DNA of 64,000 bases. It comes from CAUTNA01 sp964371145 (GTDB taxonomy: Bacteria; Pseudomonadota; Alphaproteobacteria; Rs-D84). Each line of letters starts with the position of its first letter. Within the stretch, counting starts at the first letter, position 1. Made by a program: the position numbers and the translations under genes. This document shows positions 18,168 through 26,669 of the stretch, piece by piece. The DNA is taken from positions 62,001 to 126,000 of the forward strand of contig CAYJKO010000001.1 in NCBI GenBank assembly GCA_964371145.1, in the 5' to 3' direction. The notes beneath the pieces were generated by a model that did not search any database, had not been told where the DNA came from, and worked only from the letters and a program-made list of their open reading frames with translations.

Positions 18168-20917
18168 TCACCAGAATATTTAATCAAAGAATTAGTAATA
18201 GATGATTGGCATCCGACACCGGATTTGCTTGTTGGGTCGTTTGCTGTGTGTGTATAGCCGCATTCGCCGCTTGGACCTTCGTAATAATGAATAGCATCTT
18301 TTTTCGGTGATATTCCGTTCGTCGATATTTTGTTATATTCCGCATTAGTATATATGCCGTCATTGCTGATTAATACATATTTCCCATTGCATGTTGCATG
18401 TCCATTGGAAATATTGTCAACCGGTATAGCCGTTGTTATTCCGTCTTGGGGTATGCAATATAATTGATATGTTGTGTATCCGTCGATAACGGTTTGTGAC
18501 GGTGTTTCTGCGGTTGTTGGTATACAGATGTCTCCGCCTGGACGTGTGCAACAATTTCCAAATTTATCTTTTGCAAGACAACAGTTAGTCCAATATCCAT
18601 CTGGTTCGTTTGAGTCCGGGTATATGTTTATTAACATACCACAAAGTTCTTCTGTACTGGATAATGCGCTGTTTGGTATACATCTGTCGGTATCTTCGTC
18701 ATAAGAAAATCCAGGTGGACATGGGATAACAACGCAGCTGTCCGTTGCGCCGGCAGTATTTGTATTTGTTGCAAACCAAGACATCAATGTTTCTGTATCG
18801 TCTTTCGGTGTTAAGATTTTATTTTCTGTTAATGTTGTTTCTGTTGGGTCGTCGTCACAATTTCCCCAAATTTTTTCTGCAATGCGGCACAATGCCATTG
18901 CGGATTCATCTGTTGGGTCGACTTCTGCTACTTCACATGCAGAATATGGGGTCGCGCCCGCGTCATATAATTCATTATAAAAAGTTTGGTTTACAGAATA
19001 TGTATTGTAAATTTCTGTGATTTTATCAATGCCGGCGGTTTCTATACATTCGTTGACCTCGGCCCAACACAAATCTTGTTGTAAGATGTCGTGGCGATTT
19101 TCAGAAGATACGGATTCGCAAAGACCAAAATTACCAGATATTGATTCGCACGCCTGGGTCATGCAAGATTTGCCAACTTGGGTACATGTTTGCAAAACAG
19201 CCAGATATGTTTGTTCCAATGAAATCCCATCTATTCCATCAACCCAAGTATCGTTTCCGCCACCGGTATTATTTAACAACGCAGTACAAGAGGTGCGGAT
19301 TTCGGAACACATTTCGTTCGCCGTTTTGTCCGACCATACGCCAAATATGGACAATGCGCGCGCATCAAAATCTGCGATGTCTTCGTTGCTGTCGATTAAA
19401 CATTGGCTGGTTAATTTTGTGCAGCTTTGGCGCATTTCTTCGATTTTTGCATCTTGCGCTAATTTAATTTGCCCCAATGCATCTTCTATGAAATCTTCCC
19501 AAACCAAACTGGATACATCTTGGCAATTTTCCATCGCAGGTTCTAAATATTTTTTCTTTGATTCTAAATGCGTCACAAAAGATAAATTACCCGGCACGTC
19601 AGACCAGTCTAAATCGCCCGCCGGTCTGGTTATCAAATTTGCCAAATTGGATAAATTGCTGGACAAGAATGCGCCGCCGGTTGTCGGATCTATGTATTGT
19701 CCTGTTATATCCAAACATTTTGATAAATCGTCCCCGCATACGGATGTAGAATACATCATTTCCAACATTTTCTTTTTACATGTTAAAATGTCATCAGAAT
19801 TTTTGGTTTGGTATGTGTTTAATCTGGACATATCTAATAATGCGCTGCCTTCGTGGATTTGTGCTGCGGCTTGGGTTTGCATATTATCAAAAGCTTTTGC
19901 CACGGTGTTGCAGTCTTGTTCAATAGACATTTGGTATCCGCTTTGGATTAATTCAATAGATTCTGCATCACAAATCTCATTTGCAATATCCAAACATACG
20001 GGCAGGGCGGCGTTATATAAATCAACACCTTCTTTTAATACGGTGTCCGAACCCATCATAAAATCAATGCTGTCAAATGCAGAATCTACGTTCAAAGACA
20101 AAGATATCGCAGCCAAGCTGTTTTCGGTTTGCGTCTGGGATGTTTCTTTGTTTAATTTATCGGCGATTTCAGCCAATATGCCTTTGGATTCGGAATCGTC
20201 TTCCGTTGCGAATGCTAATTCGCCTTCGGTTGCTTGTGATATGGCCAGCGCATCTTCTTTATCCATGTTGACCGTTAACAATCTTTCATTAAATTCCAAC
20301 ATTTCTTTTTCAATTAAATTCATTCTTTCTTGAATTTGGTCGAATTCATTATGACGAGCAGAGCAAGCACAACGTTTTAATTGTGCGTCTTTGTTGGCAC
20401 AAAATTCATCCATACAATCGTAAAAAGTGTCACGGCATTTAGAGTAGCTGCCTTGTTTATTAATAATTTCGTCAGCCGTTAATGTTGCGCTGCGTGAAAT
20501 GTTTGCGGTCGGTACAGCGGAACGGACGGCGGTCGAAGTTGTCGCACTGCGAGATATGGTCGCAGCGGGTGTTCTGGTGTTTATTTTATTTGCAGTTGCC
20601 GTTCTGGCAGATATAGTGGATTTCGTAACCGCAGATCTTGATGTGGTGGTTGGGTTTGTCGTAGTGTCACGATTGACAACCGCCGGTTGCAATCTGTTTG
20701 ATACGGCCGAAGTTGTTGCGCTGCGAGATACGATATTGTTATTTGTTTGGGCGCTGCGTCCGGTAGATGTTGTTCGGGTTGTTGAATTGTTCGCGGAAAC
20801 ATTGGTTGTGTTTCTTTTGGATACGCGTGAATTTTCGTCTGATGCAGGTGCATCAAAAGAAGCGTTAATCCCAATTAACGCAAGGCACACAGTTAAAATA
20901 GTAAGTCTTTTCTTCAT
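18164..20917 (-). CDS. Large secreted cysteine-rich protein with SRSATT repeats
   Basis: 917 residues. The signal-peptide-like N-terminus MKKRLTILTVCLALIGINAS is followed by about 130 residues rich in Ser, Thr and Arg with recurring SRSATT, TSRSAVT, ISARTAT and VRSAV units. Then comes the signature C-x6-CMDEFC-x9-CACS and a long region of paired cysteines. The last third has CVVIPCPPGFSYDEDTDRC, an EGF/GCC-like pattern, and CCLAKDKFGNCCTRPGGD. The cysteine count is even enough to suggest extensive disulfide bonding. It is a single gene with its own extended -10 promoter, matching that of the truncated gene at the window start. Surface or periplasmic role inferred; no characterised family recognised. 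Confidence 0.85.
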   Translation of the reverse strand: MKKRLTILTVCLALIGINASFDAPASDENSRVSKRNTTNVSANNSTTRTTSTGRSAQTNNNIVSRSATTSAVSNRLQPAVVNRDTTTNPTTTSRSAVTKSTISARTATANKINTRTPAATISRSATTSTAVRSAVPTANISRSATLTADEIINKQGSYSKCRDTFYDCMDEFCANKDAQLKRCACSARHNEFDQIQERMNLIEKEMLEFNERLLTVNMDKEDALAISQATEGELAFATEDDSESKGILAEIADKLNKETSQTQTENSLAAISLSLNVDSAFDSIDFMMGSDTVLKEGVDLYNAALPVCLDIANEICDAESIELIQSGYQMSIEQDCNTVAKAFDNMQTQAAAQIHEGSALLDMSRLNTYQTKNSDDILTCKKKMLEMMYSTSVCGDDLSKCLDITGQYIDPTTGGAFLSSNLSNLANLITRPAGDLDWSDVPGNLSFVTHLESKKKYLEPAMENCQDVSSLVWEDFIEDALGQIKLAQDAKIEEMRQSCTKLTSQCLIDSNEDIADFDARALSIFGVWSDKTANEMCSEIRTSCTALLNNTGGGNDTWVDGIDGISLEQTYLAVLQTCTQVGKSCMTQACESISGNFGLCESVSSENRHDILQQDLCWAEVNECIETAGIDKITEIYNTYSVNQTFYNELYDAGATPYSACEVAEVDPTDESAMALCRIAEKIWGNCDDDPTETTLTENKILTPKDDTETLMSWFATNTNTAGATDSCVVIPCPPGFSYDEDTDRCIPNSALSSTEELCGMLINIYPDSNEPDGYWTNCCLAKDKFGNCCTRPGGDICIPTTAETPSQTVIDGYTTYQLYCIPQDGITTAIPVDNISNGHATCNGKYVLISNDGIYTNAEYNKISTNGISPKKDAIHYYEGPSGECGYTHTANDPTSKSGVGCQSSITNSLIKYSGD

Positions 20918-20929
20918 TTCTTTATTTGT

Positions 20930-20959
20930 ATCATAGCAAATTTAAAGATTTTACCGCAA
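20930..20959 (-). promoter_or_regulatory. Promoter with extended -10 for the 917-residue cysteine-rich gene
   Basis: Minus strand TTGCGG (20959-20954), 18-base spacer, TATGAT (20935-20930) preceded by TGC. CGCTTGC and TTTGCTATGAT are both shared with the promoter at 500-529. Confidence 0.55.
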
Positions 20960-20973
20960 GCGCAAAATTTAAG

Positions 20974-20994
20974 TGGCGCGGACAGGGGGATTTG
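20974..20994 (-). repeat. Degenerate copy of the tRNA-Leu 3' end
   Basis: On the minus strand this 21-base stretch reads CAAATCCCCCTGTCCGCGCCA and differs from the last 21 bases of tRNA-Leu (21054-21074) by two transitions only. It lies 80 bases downstream of the tRNA, with CCA included. Interpreted as an integration or duplication scar. Confidence 0.65.
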
Positions 20995-21053
20995 GGCGTA
21001 TGTTCGCCTGTGCTGGCGCACCCATATTATAATTAATTGTTTTTTATTTTAAC

Positions 21054-21137
21054 TGGTGCGGATAGGGGGATTTGAACCCCCATGGGTTGCCCCACAACGA
21101 CCTCAACGTTGCGCGTCTACCGTTCCGCCATATCCGC
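21054..21137 (-). tRNA. tRNA-Leu (anticodon GAG)
   Basis: 84 bases with encoded CCA. The acceptor stem GCGGATA pairs with TATCCGC. The anticodon arm is CAACG-TTGAGGT-CGTTG, giving GAG in positions 34-36. A long variable arm (TGGGGCAACCCA) and TTCAAAT T-loop fit the class II leucine type. Confidence 0.95.
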
Positions 21138-21235
21138 TTTGGTTTTTATGCTATCATAATAAATGTTTTTTTTTCAAGGATTTTATGATATAATGCGGAT
21201 ATCTTAATTTAAATTAATCAAAAAAAGAGAATGTT

Positions 21236-22792
21236 ATGAAATCTTTATATGCAAAAATTATAACTGTTTTAATGTGCGCAGGTTTGCCTGTTGCTGGGTT
21301 TTCTGCTGGGACGTATTACAGCGGTTCATACCAATCACCACAAAGAAATTACAGTACAACAAATTACACACAACAAAGATATGCTCCTGTTGGGACTGCT
21401 AAATATAATACGCCGTCTTACAATCAATCTTCTTATAATCCGTACAACGCTTATACACCTTATAACGCATCAACCCAGCAAATGCAACAAACGCAAAGAA
21501 CCGCTGCGACGAATTCAAGCGCAACTGCGAAAGGTTTGACTCTGAACGGTCATCTTGGGTATGAAAGTTCTATGTGGCAATTTTCTATGGCCCAGGCCGG
21601 CAGCATATTGACATATAATAATGTGGATTGGTTGACATTTAATTTGGGCGGAGATTATAAATTTGGAAATGATATACCAATGGAAATAAATGCGGGCTTA
21701 ACAATAGGAACGCAAGCATCGGAAACTTATATGACGGACGACGATATCACAAATGGTGGTTATTTGGTCGCAGAATGGTATAAATCCGATAATTCTTTGT
21801 TGGGTCAACAAATCGGACACGCGATGTCAATCGGAACATCCAGCGGTGGGTCTATGTTGGGATTCCACGCAGGGTTAGGTTTGACAGATTATTTCACAAT
21901 GGGAAAAATGAAAATAACACCAAGTATTGGTTACCGCCATCACAGTTATACTTTGGAGACTGCGGGTAATTATGGTATGTCCGTTGACACGGCAGCTTGC
22001 TTTGAAACAGCAGATGGCGAAATTCAATGTGATCCAACCGTTATTATAACAACCAGCACAGGTGATTTATATATCTTGTGGCGTGATAATACAGATGACA
22101 ACTTATTGACACCAAATTCTACGAACGAATTGCCGTCCGGTATTTCAATCGCGGGAATTTCAACAGGCGGTACATATTATTATGAACAAGGTGGAACTTC
22201 TCATTCTTATGATGTTGCGTGGTCTGGTCCATATTTGGCGATGGATGGTCGTTATGATATAAATAATGATAATTTTGTAAATGCACGCGTAGAATTGGGT
22301 TTGCCATCTTATTCAGCAATCGGAGATCAACCATACCGTTTTGATTGGGCGCATCCGAAAAGCGTAGAAGATTCTGCCGGTATTGGTTCTGCGATACATT
22401 TCGCTTTTGGTGCTGATTATAATACACGTATATCTGATTCTGTTATGTTAACGATTGGCTTGAATTATGATAATTATTCTGTATCTGGTGGTTCTGCGAC
22501 AACTTATTTGAACGAAGGTTTCTATACAGGTATTTATTCAGAATTACAGGCTTGGTGGATAGACCCGTCATATGGTAAACAGGCAAATTTAGACAATTTC
22601 TTGCCGGCAAATTGGGCGGATGCAAGCTGGGCACCGGATTCAACAATCGATCCTGCTTTGCAAGCGGTGCAAGCCGAAGCCGTTGCTATTAAAAGATTGG
22701 AAGCTGCAGATTGGCAAATTTCAACAGAAAATGAAATTGAATCTTTTTATAAATCAATTGGAATGCGTGTCGGGTTCCGCGCTGCGTTTTAA
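21236..22792 (+). CDS. Outer-membrane beta-barrel protein, possibly omptin-like
   Basis: 518 residues starting MKSLYAKIITVLMCAGLPVAGFSAG (signal peptide). Residues about 25-95 are a low-complexity Tyr/Asn/Gln/Ser stretch with PYNAYTPYNAS-like units. The rest alternates as barrel strands and ends GFRAAF, a C-terminal aromatic barrel signal. Some stretches recall omptin proteases: LTYNNVDWL next to the first strand, MTDDDITNG where omptins carry acidic catalytic residues, and FDWAHPKS where they carry a DEH motif. Spacing and a full catalytic set are not proven, so the enzymatic role is speculative. It follows tRNA-Leu and ends at a strong terminator. Confidence 0.75.
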   Translation: MKSLYAKIITVLMCAGLPVAGFSAGTYYSGSYQSPQRNYSTTNYTQQRYAPVGTAKYNTPSYNQSSYNPYNAYTPYNASTQQMQQTQRTAATNSSATAKGLTLNGHLGYESSMWQFSMAQAGSILTYNNVDWLTFNLGGDYKFGNDIPMEINAGLTIGTQASETYMTDDDITNGGYLVAEWYKSDNSLLGQQIGHAMSIGTSSGGSMLGFHAGLGLTDYFTMGKMKITPSIGYRHHSYTLETAGNYGMSVDTAACFETADGEIQCDPTVIITTSTGDLYILWRDNTDDNLLTPNSTNELPSGISIAGISTGGTYYYEQGGTSHSYDVAWSGPYLAMDGRYDINNDNFVNARVELGLPSYSAIGDQPYRFDWAHPKSVEDSAGIGSAIHFAFGADYNTRISDSVMLTIGLNYDNYSVSGGSATTYLNEGFYTGIYSELQAWWIDPSYGKQANLDNFLPANWADASWAPDSTIDPALQAVQAEAVAIKRLEAADWQISTENEIESFYKSIGMRVGFRAAF

Positions 22793-22793
22793 A

Positions 22794-22822
22794 AAAAAAT
22801 TGGCCGTTTGGCCAATTTTTTT
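22794..22822 (+). terminator. Intrinsic terminator after the barrel gene
   Basis: AATTGGCC-GTTT-GGCCAATT hairpin followed by a T-run directly after the stop codon at 22790-22792. Confidence 0.9.
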
Positions 22823-22894
22823 ATTTGATTGCTTGATTTTATTTATTTATTTTCGTATGCTGTATTTATATAGATAGAAGGGTTAATACATAAA

Positions 22895-23512
22895 ATGTTG
22901 AAAAAAATATTGGTTTTTTGCGCGGTTTTGACCGTATTTGTGCCGTCATTTGCAAGTGATAATATTGTAAATGGGGTGGTTACGGTTAATATGACGGGTA
23001 ATACTGCGGCGGCGGCGAAAGCCGCGGCATTGGACGAAGCGCGCGAAAAAATAGTTTTTAATGTTCTGTCAAAATACACAGACGAATTAATTTTGCAAGA
23101 ATTTATGGTAAAAGTGCCAAAATCTGATTTGGCAAATTTGGTGGTGTCGACCGGTATTACGGGTGAAAAATTTTCTGATACTGCGTATTCTGCCAACATA
23201 GATATGGGCGTTGATTTGGCGGCTGCAAAAAAATTGTTGGATGATAATTCTATTAATAATTGGTTGTTATATTCACAAAGAGAGGATGCACAAAAAACTT
23301 TGGTTTTTGTAACAATTGACGGATTGTCTGATTGGATTAATTTTAATAAAATTGCGCGCAATACAGGGTTCGAATTTGATTTGTCACGTATTTATGATGG
23401 ACGTGCGACCGTTTCCGTTATGTCAGACAGCGCTCCTTTATTTGTATCCGCGTTTAAAACATATGGATGGCGCGGCGGTCAATCAAATGGTGTATACCAC
23501 ATGTGGAAATAA
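22895..23512 (+). CDS. Exported protein with a DUF2066-like N-terminus
   Basis: 205 residues with signal peptide MLKKILVFCAVLTVFVPSFA. The mature start NGVVTVNMTGNTAAAAKAAA followed by LDEAREKIVFNVL resembles the opening of DUF2066 and related periplasmic proteins, where a strand is followed by an Ala-rich helix. No catalytic motif is visible. GAAGGG lies about 12 bases before the start, longer than usual. The next gene follows after 25 bases and is also exported, so the two are probably co-transcribed. Function unknown. Confidence 0.75.
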   Translation: MLKKILVFCAVLTVFVPSFASDNIVNGVVTVNMTGNTAAAAKAAALDEAREKIVFNVLSKYTDELILQEFMVKVPKSDLANLVVSTGITGEKFSDTAYSANIDMGVDLAAAKKLLDDNSINNWLLYSQREDAQKTLVFVTIDGLSDWINFNKIARNTGFEFDLSRIYDGRATVSVMSDSAPLFVSAFKTYGWRGGQSNGVYHMWK

Positions 23513-23537
23513 TAAATTTGGGACGAAAATATAAAAT

Positions 23538-24575
23538 ATGAAATTTGTGATTGTATCATTTTTAACATTATTTTTAATCCATCCTGTTTTTGGTGCGAGT
23601 ATACCGGGTTCAAGTGAAGTTTTAAGTGCTTCGTCGGCCGTATGTGGTCCAGTTATAAATTCTGTTTCGGGGTTGCAGGGTACCGTTCATGAGGTGCGTA
23701 ATGGATTGCTGGTTGAAAAATATATTAAATTGGATGCGCCGGCTTCCAGTGGAACTTGTGACTTTGAATATATTGAAAGTTGTTATCCGGGAACAAGCGC
23801 AACAAATTTTCATTCTTCGGATTATATAAATGGTTTTAATGGCGGGGATCGTGTGACGTTTGGTTCAGCTTATGTGCATGCGAAAAAAAGAGTAGAAGAT
23901 GGAAAAATATTTTATTCTTTAAATAATTGTGGCACTTTTCAAATGGGGCCGGAAACATATTTTTCTGGTGTTATTATACCTTTGGACAACAGAAAATATA
24001 TAAAATTAAACAGCTCTTATACGTATACAGATTTTAATGGGGCAACAAAAACAGGTACAGATTTTTATTGTTATGATTTTTTGGGTTTAAATGAAAATAG
24101 TTTATATGCCGGAAAATCGGTAGAGGTTATATTTCAAGCTATAAAAGAAAATAATGTTCAAATAGATGTTGATTATGATTATTTTACTAATGAATATAAT
24201 GTCGGAGAATGGATGCCTGCGTTTGATAATTGTATTGTTCGTGAATCTTCAGCGGCGCAATGTTCTCCAAACCAACGTATGGTAGGCGGCTCTTGTACGG
24301 ATTGTCCGGTCGGGTCTTTTGCGGCGACAGATGTTCATGGTTTGTCAACTTGTAATTATTGTGAAGCCGGGTATTATAAAACAGATGGTGGGGGTGACAA
24401 CACATGTTACGCATGCCCAGAATTTAAGGTTTTAGAACAGACGGGCGCAATTTCAAATCTTGTGACAAGCCCTGATTTTGCATTAGGTGCATCTTCATGT
24501 GTTGTGCCATCGGGTGAATATTCTGATGAAACGGGTGATTTTACTTTGTCTGGTAATTGTATCGCTGCACCTTAA
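23538..24575 (+). CDS. Secreted protein with C-terminal GCC2/GCC3-type cysteine repeats
   Basis: 345 residues, signal peptide MKFVIVSFLTLFLIHPVFGA. The N-terminal 230 residues hold scattered cysteines. The C-terminus has the repeat CSPNQRMVGGSCTDCPVGSF, then CNYCEAGYYKTDGGG and CYACPEF. This matches the ephrin-receptor-like/GCC2-GCC3 cysteine pattern C-xx-C-P-x-G-x-[FY] best known from eukaryotic extracellular proteins. The same kind of pattern occurs in the protein at 41391. Probably surface-exposed or secreted and disulfide-bonded. No enzyme motif. Confidence 0.78.
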   Translation: MKFVIVSFLTLFLIHPVFGASIPGSSEVLSASSAVCGPVINSVSGLQGTVHEVRNGLLVEKYIKLDAPASSGTCDFEYIESCYPGTSATNFHSSDYINGFNGGDRVTFGSAYVHAKKRVEDGKIFYSLNNCGTFQMGPETYFSGVIIPLDNRKYIKLNSSYTYTDFNGATKTGTDFYCYDFLGLNENSLYAGKSVEVIFQAIKENNVQIDVDYDYFTNEYNVGEWMPAFDNCIVRESSAAQCSPNQRMVGGSCTDCPVGSFAATDVHGLSTCNYCEAGYYKTDGGGDNTCYACPEFKVLEQTGAISNLVTSPDFALGASSCVVPSGEYSDETGDFTLSGNCIAAP

Positions 24576-24587
24576 TCGTTTTTTTTC

Positions 24588-24616
24588 TTGATTTTTTTAT
24601 GCGCGTGTCTTATAAT
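24588..24616 (+). promoter_or_regulatory. Promoter of rpsB with a leader of about 115 bases
   Basis: TTGATT (24588-24593), 17-base spacer, TATAAT (24611-24616). The untranslated leader to 24737 includes a CCAATTTTAAAATTGG palindrome (about 24674-24689), a plausible place for the S2 autoregulation known in other bacteria. Confidence 0.7.
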
Positions 24617-24737
24617 TCGTGCACTTGCGGAAATTTTTCGCATGAATAACACAGTCTTTTTGATGCTTTCTGTCCAATTTTAAAATTGGCTTTTGCAAAA
24701 AGATCAGGTAAAAACAGAAAAAAATAAGGATATAAAA

Positions 24738-25592
24738 ATGGCATTACCTAAATTTACTATGAAACAATTAATGGAAGCTGGCGTTCATTTTGGACACCAT
24801 ACTCGTCGTTGGAACCCATTGATGACACCATACGTTTATGGCGTTAAAGATAAAATTCACATTATTAATTTAAATAAAACTGCTCCATTATTGCACCGTT
24901 CTTTGGTTGCATTAGAAGCAATCGCAGCTGTTGGTGGAAAAATCTTGTTCGTTGCAACAAAACACCAAGCAAAAGAAATCGTAAAAGATGCAGCTATGCG
25001 TTGTGGTCAATATTATGTAAATAACAGATGGTTGGGCGGTATGATGACAAATTGGCCAACAGTTTCTATGAGCATCCGTCGTTTGAAAAAAATGGAAGCA
25101 GATATTGAAAATGCTGAAAAATTAGGATTAACTAAAAAAGAAATTGGCGTTATGACAAAAGAAGCTGGAAAATTACGCGACATATTCGGTGGTATCATGG
25201 ATATGCACGGTGTTCCACAAGCAGTTGTTATTATCGACGTACCACGTGAAATGAATGCTGTACGCGAAGCTAAAAATTTAAACATCCCAACAATTGCTAT
25301 TTGCGATACAAATGCAAACCCAGAAGCTGTGGATTACCCAGTTCCAGGTAATGATGACGCGTCACGCGCGACTCAATTATATTGTGATTTGTTTGTTGAT
25401 GCAATCTTGTCTGGTATCGAAAAAAAATTGTCCGGTTCAGATCGTAAAAAAGTAGAATCTGTTTCTAAATCTGATATCGCAGAAGAATTTGAAGATGAAG
25501 CCAAAAAATCAGCTGCTAAAACAAAATCAAAAATATCAGAAGCCAAAAACGAACGTCGTGAAAAATTGGCAGATAAAGCAGATAATGCTTAA
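24738..25592 (+). CDS. rpsB: 30S ribosomal protein S2
   Basis: 284 residues from the ATG at 24738, with AAGGAT eight bases upstream; the frame extends to 24693 but that adds a non-family N-terminus. S2 hallmarks: MKQLMEAGVHFGHHTRRWNP, MTPYVYGVKDKIHIINL, NNRWLGGMMTNW and IAICDTNANPE. It has a lysine-rich C-terminal extension compared with the 241 residues of E. coli. S2 joins the 30S head late in assembly. It is followed by tsf, the usual order. Confidence 0.98.
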   Translation: MALPKFTMKQLMEAGVHFGHHTRRWNPLMTPYVYGVKDKIHIINLNKTAPLLHRSLVALEAIAAVGGKILFVATKHQAKEIVKDAAMRCGQYYVNNRWLGGMMTNWPTVSMSIRRLKKMEADIENAEKLGLTKKEIGVMTKEAGKLRDIFGGIMDMHGVPQAVVIIDVPREMNAVREAKNLNIPTIAICDTNANPEAVDYPVPGNDDASRATQLYCDLFVDAILSGIEKKLSGSDRKKVESVSKSDIAEEFEDEAKKSAAKTKSKISEAKNERREKLADKADNA

Positions 25593-25606
25593 TACATTAC
25601 ATTAAA

Positions 25607-25639
25607 TATATTCTGTGGATTTAAAACCCACAGAATATA
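25607..25639 (+). terminator. Long hairpin between rpsB and tsf (attenuator or partial terminator)
   Basis: A perfect 12-bp stem TATATTCTGTGG/CCACAGAATATA with a 9-base loop. The bases after it are AT-rich but lack a clean T-run, so it may reduce read-through into tsf or stabilise the rpsB message. Confidence 0.6.
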
Positions 25640-25675
25640 TAAATTTTAATTTTACATAAACAAAAGGAAAGACGA

Positions 25676-26545
25676 ATGGCAGAAATTACAGCAAAATTAA
25701 TCCAAACTTTAAGAGAAATGACCAGCGCAGGTATGTTGGATTGTAAAAAAGCATTGATCGAAACAGACGGCGATGTCCAGGCTGCTGCTGATTGGTTGCG
25801 TCAAAAAGGTATTGTAAAAGCTGCATCCAAAGCAGGGCGCGTTGCCGCATCCGGTTTAGTGTCGGTTATCAAATGCGATAAATTCGGTTGCGTTGTTGAA
25901 TTAAACGCAGAAACAGATTTCGTTGCTAAAAATGAAAAATTCCAAAACTTGGTGTCATCTGTTGCAAACAAAGCTGCTGAATTGAGCGGTGATTTTGATG
26001 CAACTTTGGACGCTGTAAAAGACGATATTGCTGCAACTATTGCAACTATCGGTGAAAATATGAATTTGCGTCGTATTAATAAAGTTGAAGGCGATAATAT
26101 TTATACTTATGTTCATAACGCATTGGTGCCAAATATGGGTCAAATCGGTGTGGTTGTTGGTATTAACGGAGACGCCGACAAAGTTAATGAAATCGGACCA
26201 AAAATTGCTATGCACATTGCGGCAACTCGTCCTGAATTTATGACAATTGCAGACGTTGATGCGACAGCTGTTGAACGTGAAAAGAAAGTTTTCATCGAAT
26301 CTGGCGCAACAGATGGTAAACCTGAAAATATCGTAGAAAATATGGTAAAGGGACGTATCCAAAAATGGTATGGTGAATCTGTATTAGAAGAACAACCATT
26401 TGTTATGGATCCATCTAAAACCGTTAAAGCAACTTTGGCAGATTTGGGCGCATCTTTATCCGGATTTTCTTATTACGTATTGGGCGAAGGAATTGAAAAA
26501 GCAGAAGATAATTTGGCAGACGAAGTTGCGAAAATGTTGTCTTAA
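25676..26545 (+). CDS. tsf: Elongation factor Ts
   Basis: 289 residues. Starts MAEITAKLIQTLREMTSAGM with the family UBA-like domain motif MLDCKKAL, then the core containing CVVELNAETDFVAKNEKF, the EF-Tu contact motif. The C-terminal dimerisation part includes IGPKIAMHIAATRPEF. It recycles EF-Tu by exchanging GDP for GTP. AAAGGAAAG precedes the start. Length is typical. Confidence 0.98.
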   Translation: MAEITAKLIQTLREMTSAGMLDCKKALIETDGDVQAAADWLRQKGIVKAASKAGRVAASGLVSVIKCDKFGCVVELNAETDFVAKNEKFQNLVSSVANKAAELSGDFDATLDAVKDDIAATIATIGENMNLRRINKVEGDNIYTYVHNALVPNMGQIGVVVGINGDADKVNEIGPKIAMHIAATRPEFMTIADVDATAVEREKKVFIESGATDGKPENIVENMVKGRIQKWYGESVLEEQPFVMDPSKTVKATLADLGASLSGFSYYVLGEGIEKAEDNLADEVAKMLS

Positions 26546-26576
26546 TAATTGCTTTTTAATTACTTTGCAAAAATTT

Positions 26577-26607
26577 AATCCTCTGAATTCCCAGAGGATT
26601 ATTTTTA
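26577..26607 (+). terminator. Intrinsic terminator of tsf
   Basis: AATCCTCTG-AATTCC-CAGAGGATT hairpin followed by ATTTTTATT. Confidence 0.8.
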
Positions 26608-26669
26608 TTAAAGATTTTAAATGTTTGCTGTGATATAATATAATAATAATTAATCAAAGGATGGTAAAT

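Noticed and set aside
19017..20333. 438-codon plus-strand frame
   Set aside because: Antisense to the 917-residue cysteine-rich gene; no ribosome site, and its cysteine/serine-rich content mirrors the real gene.
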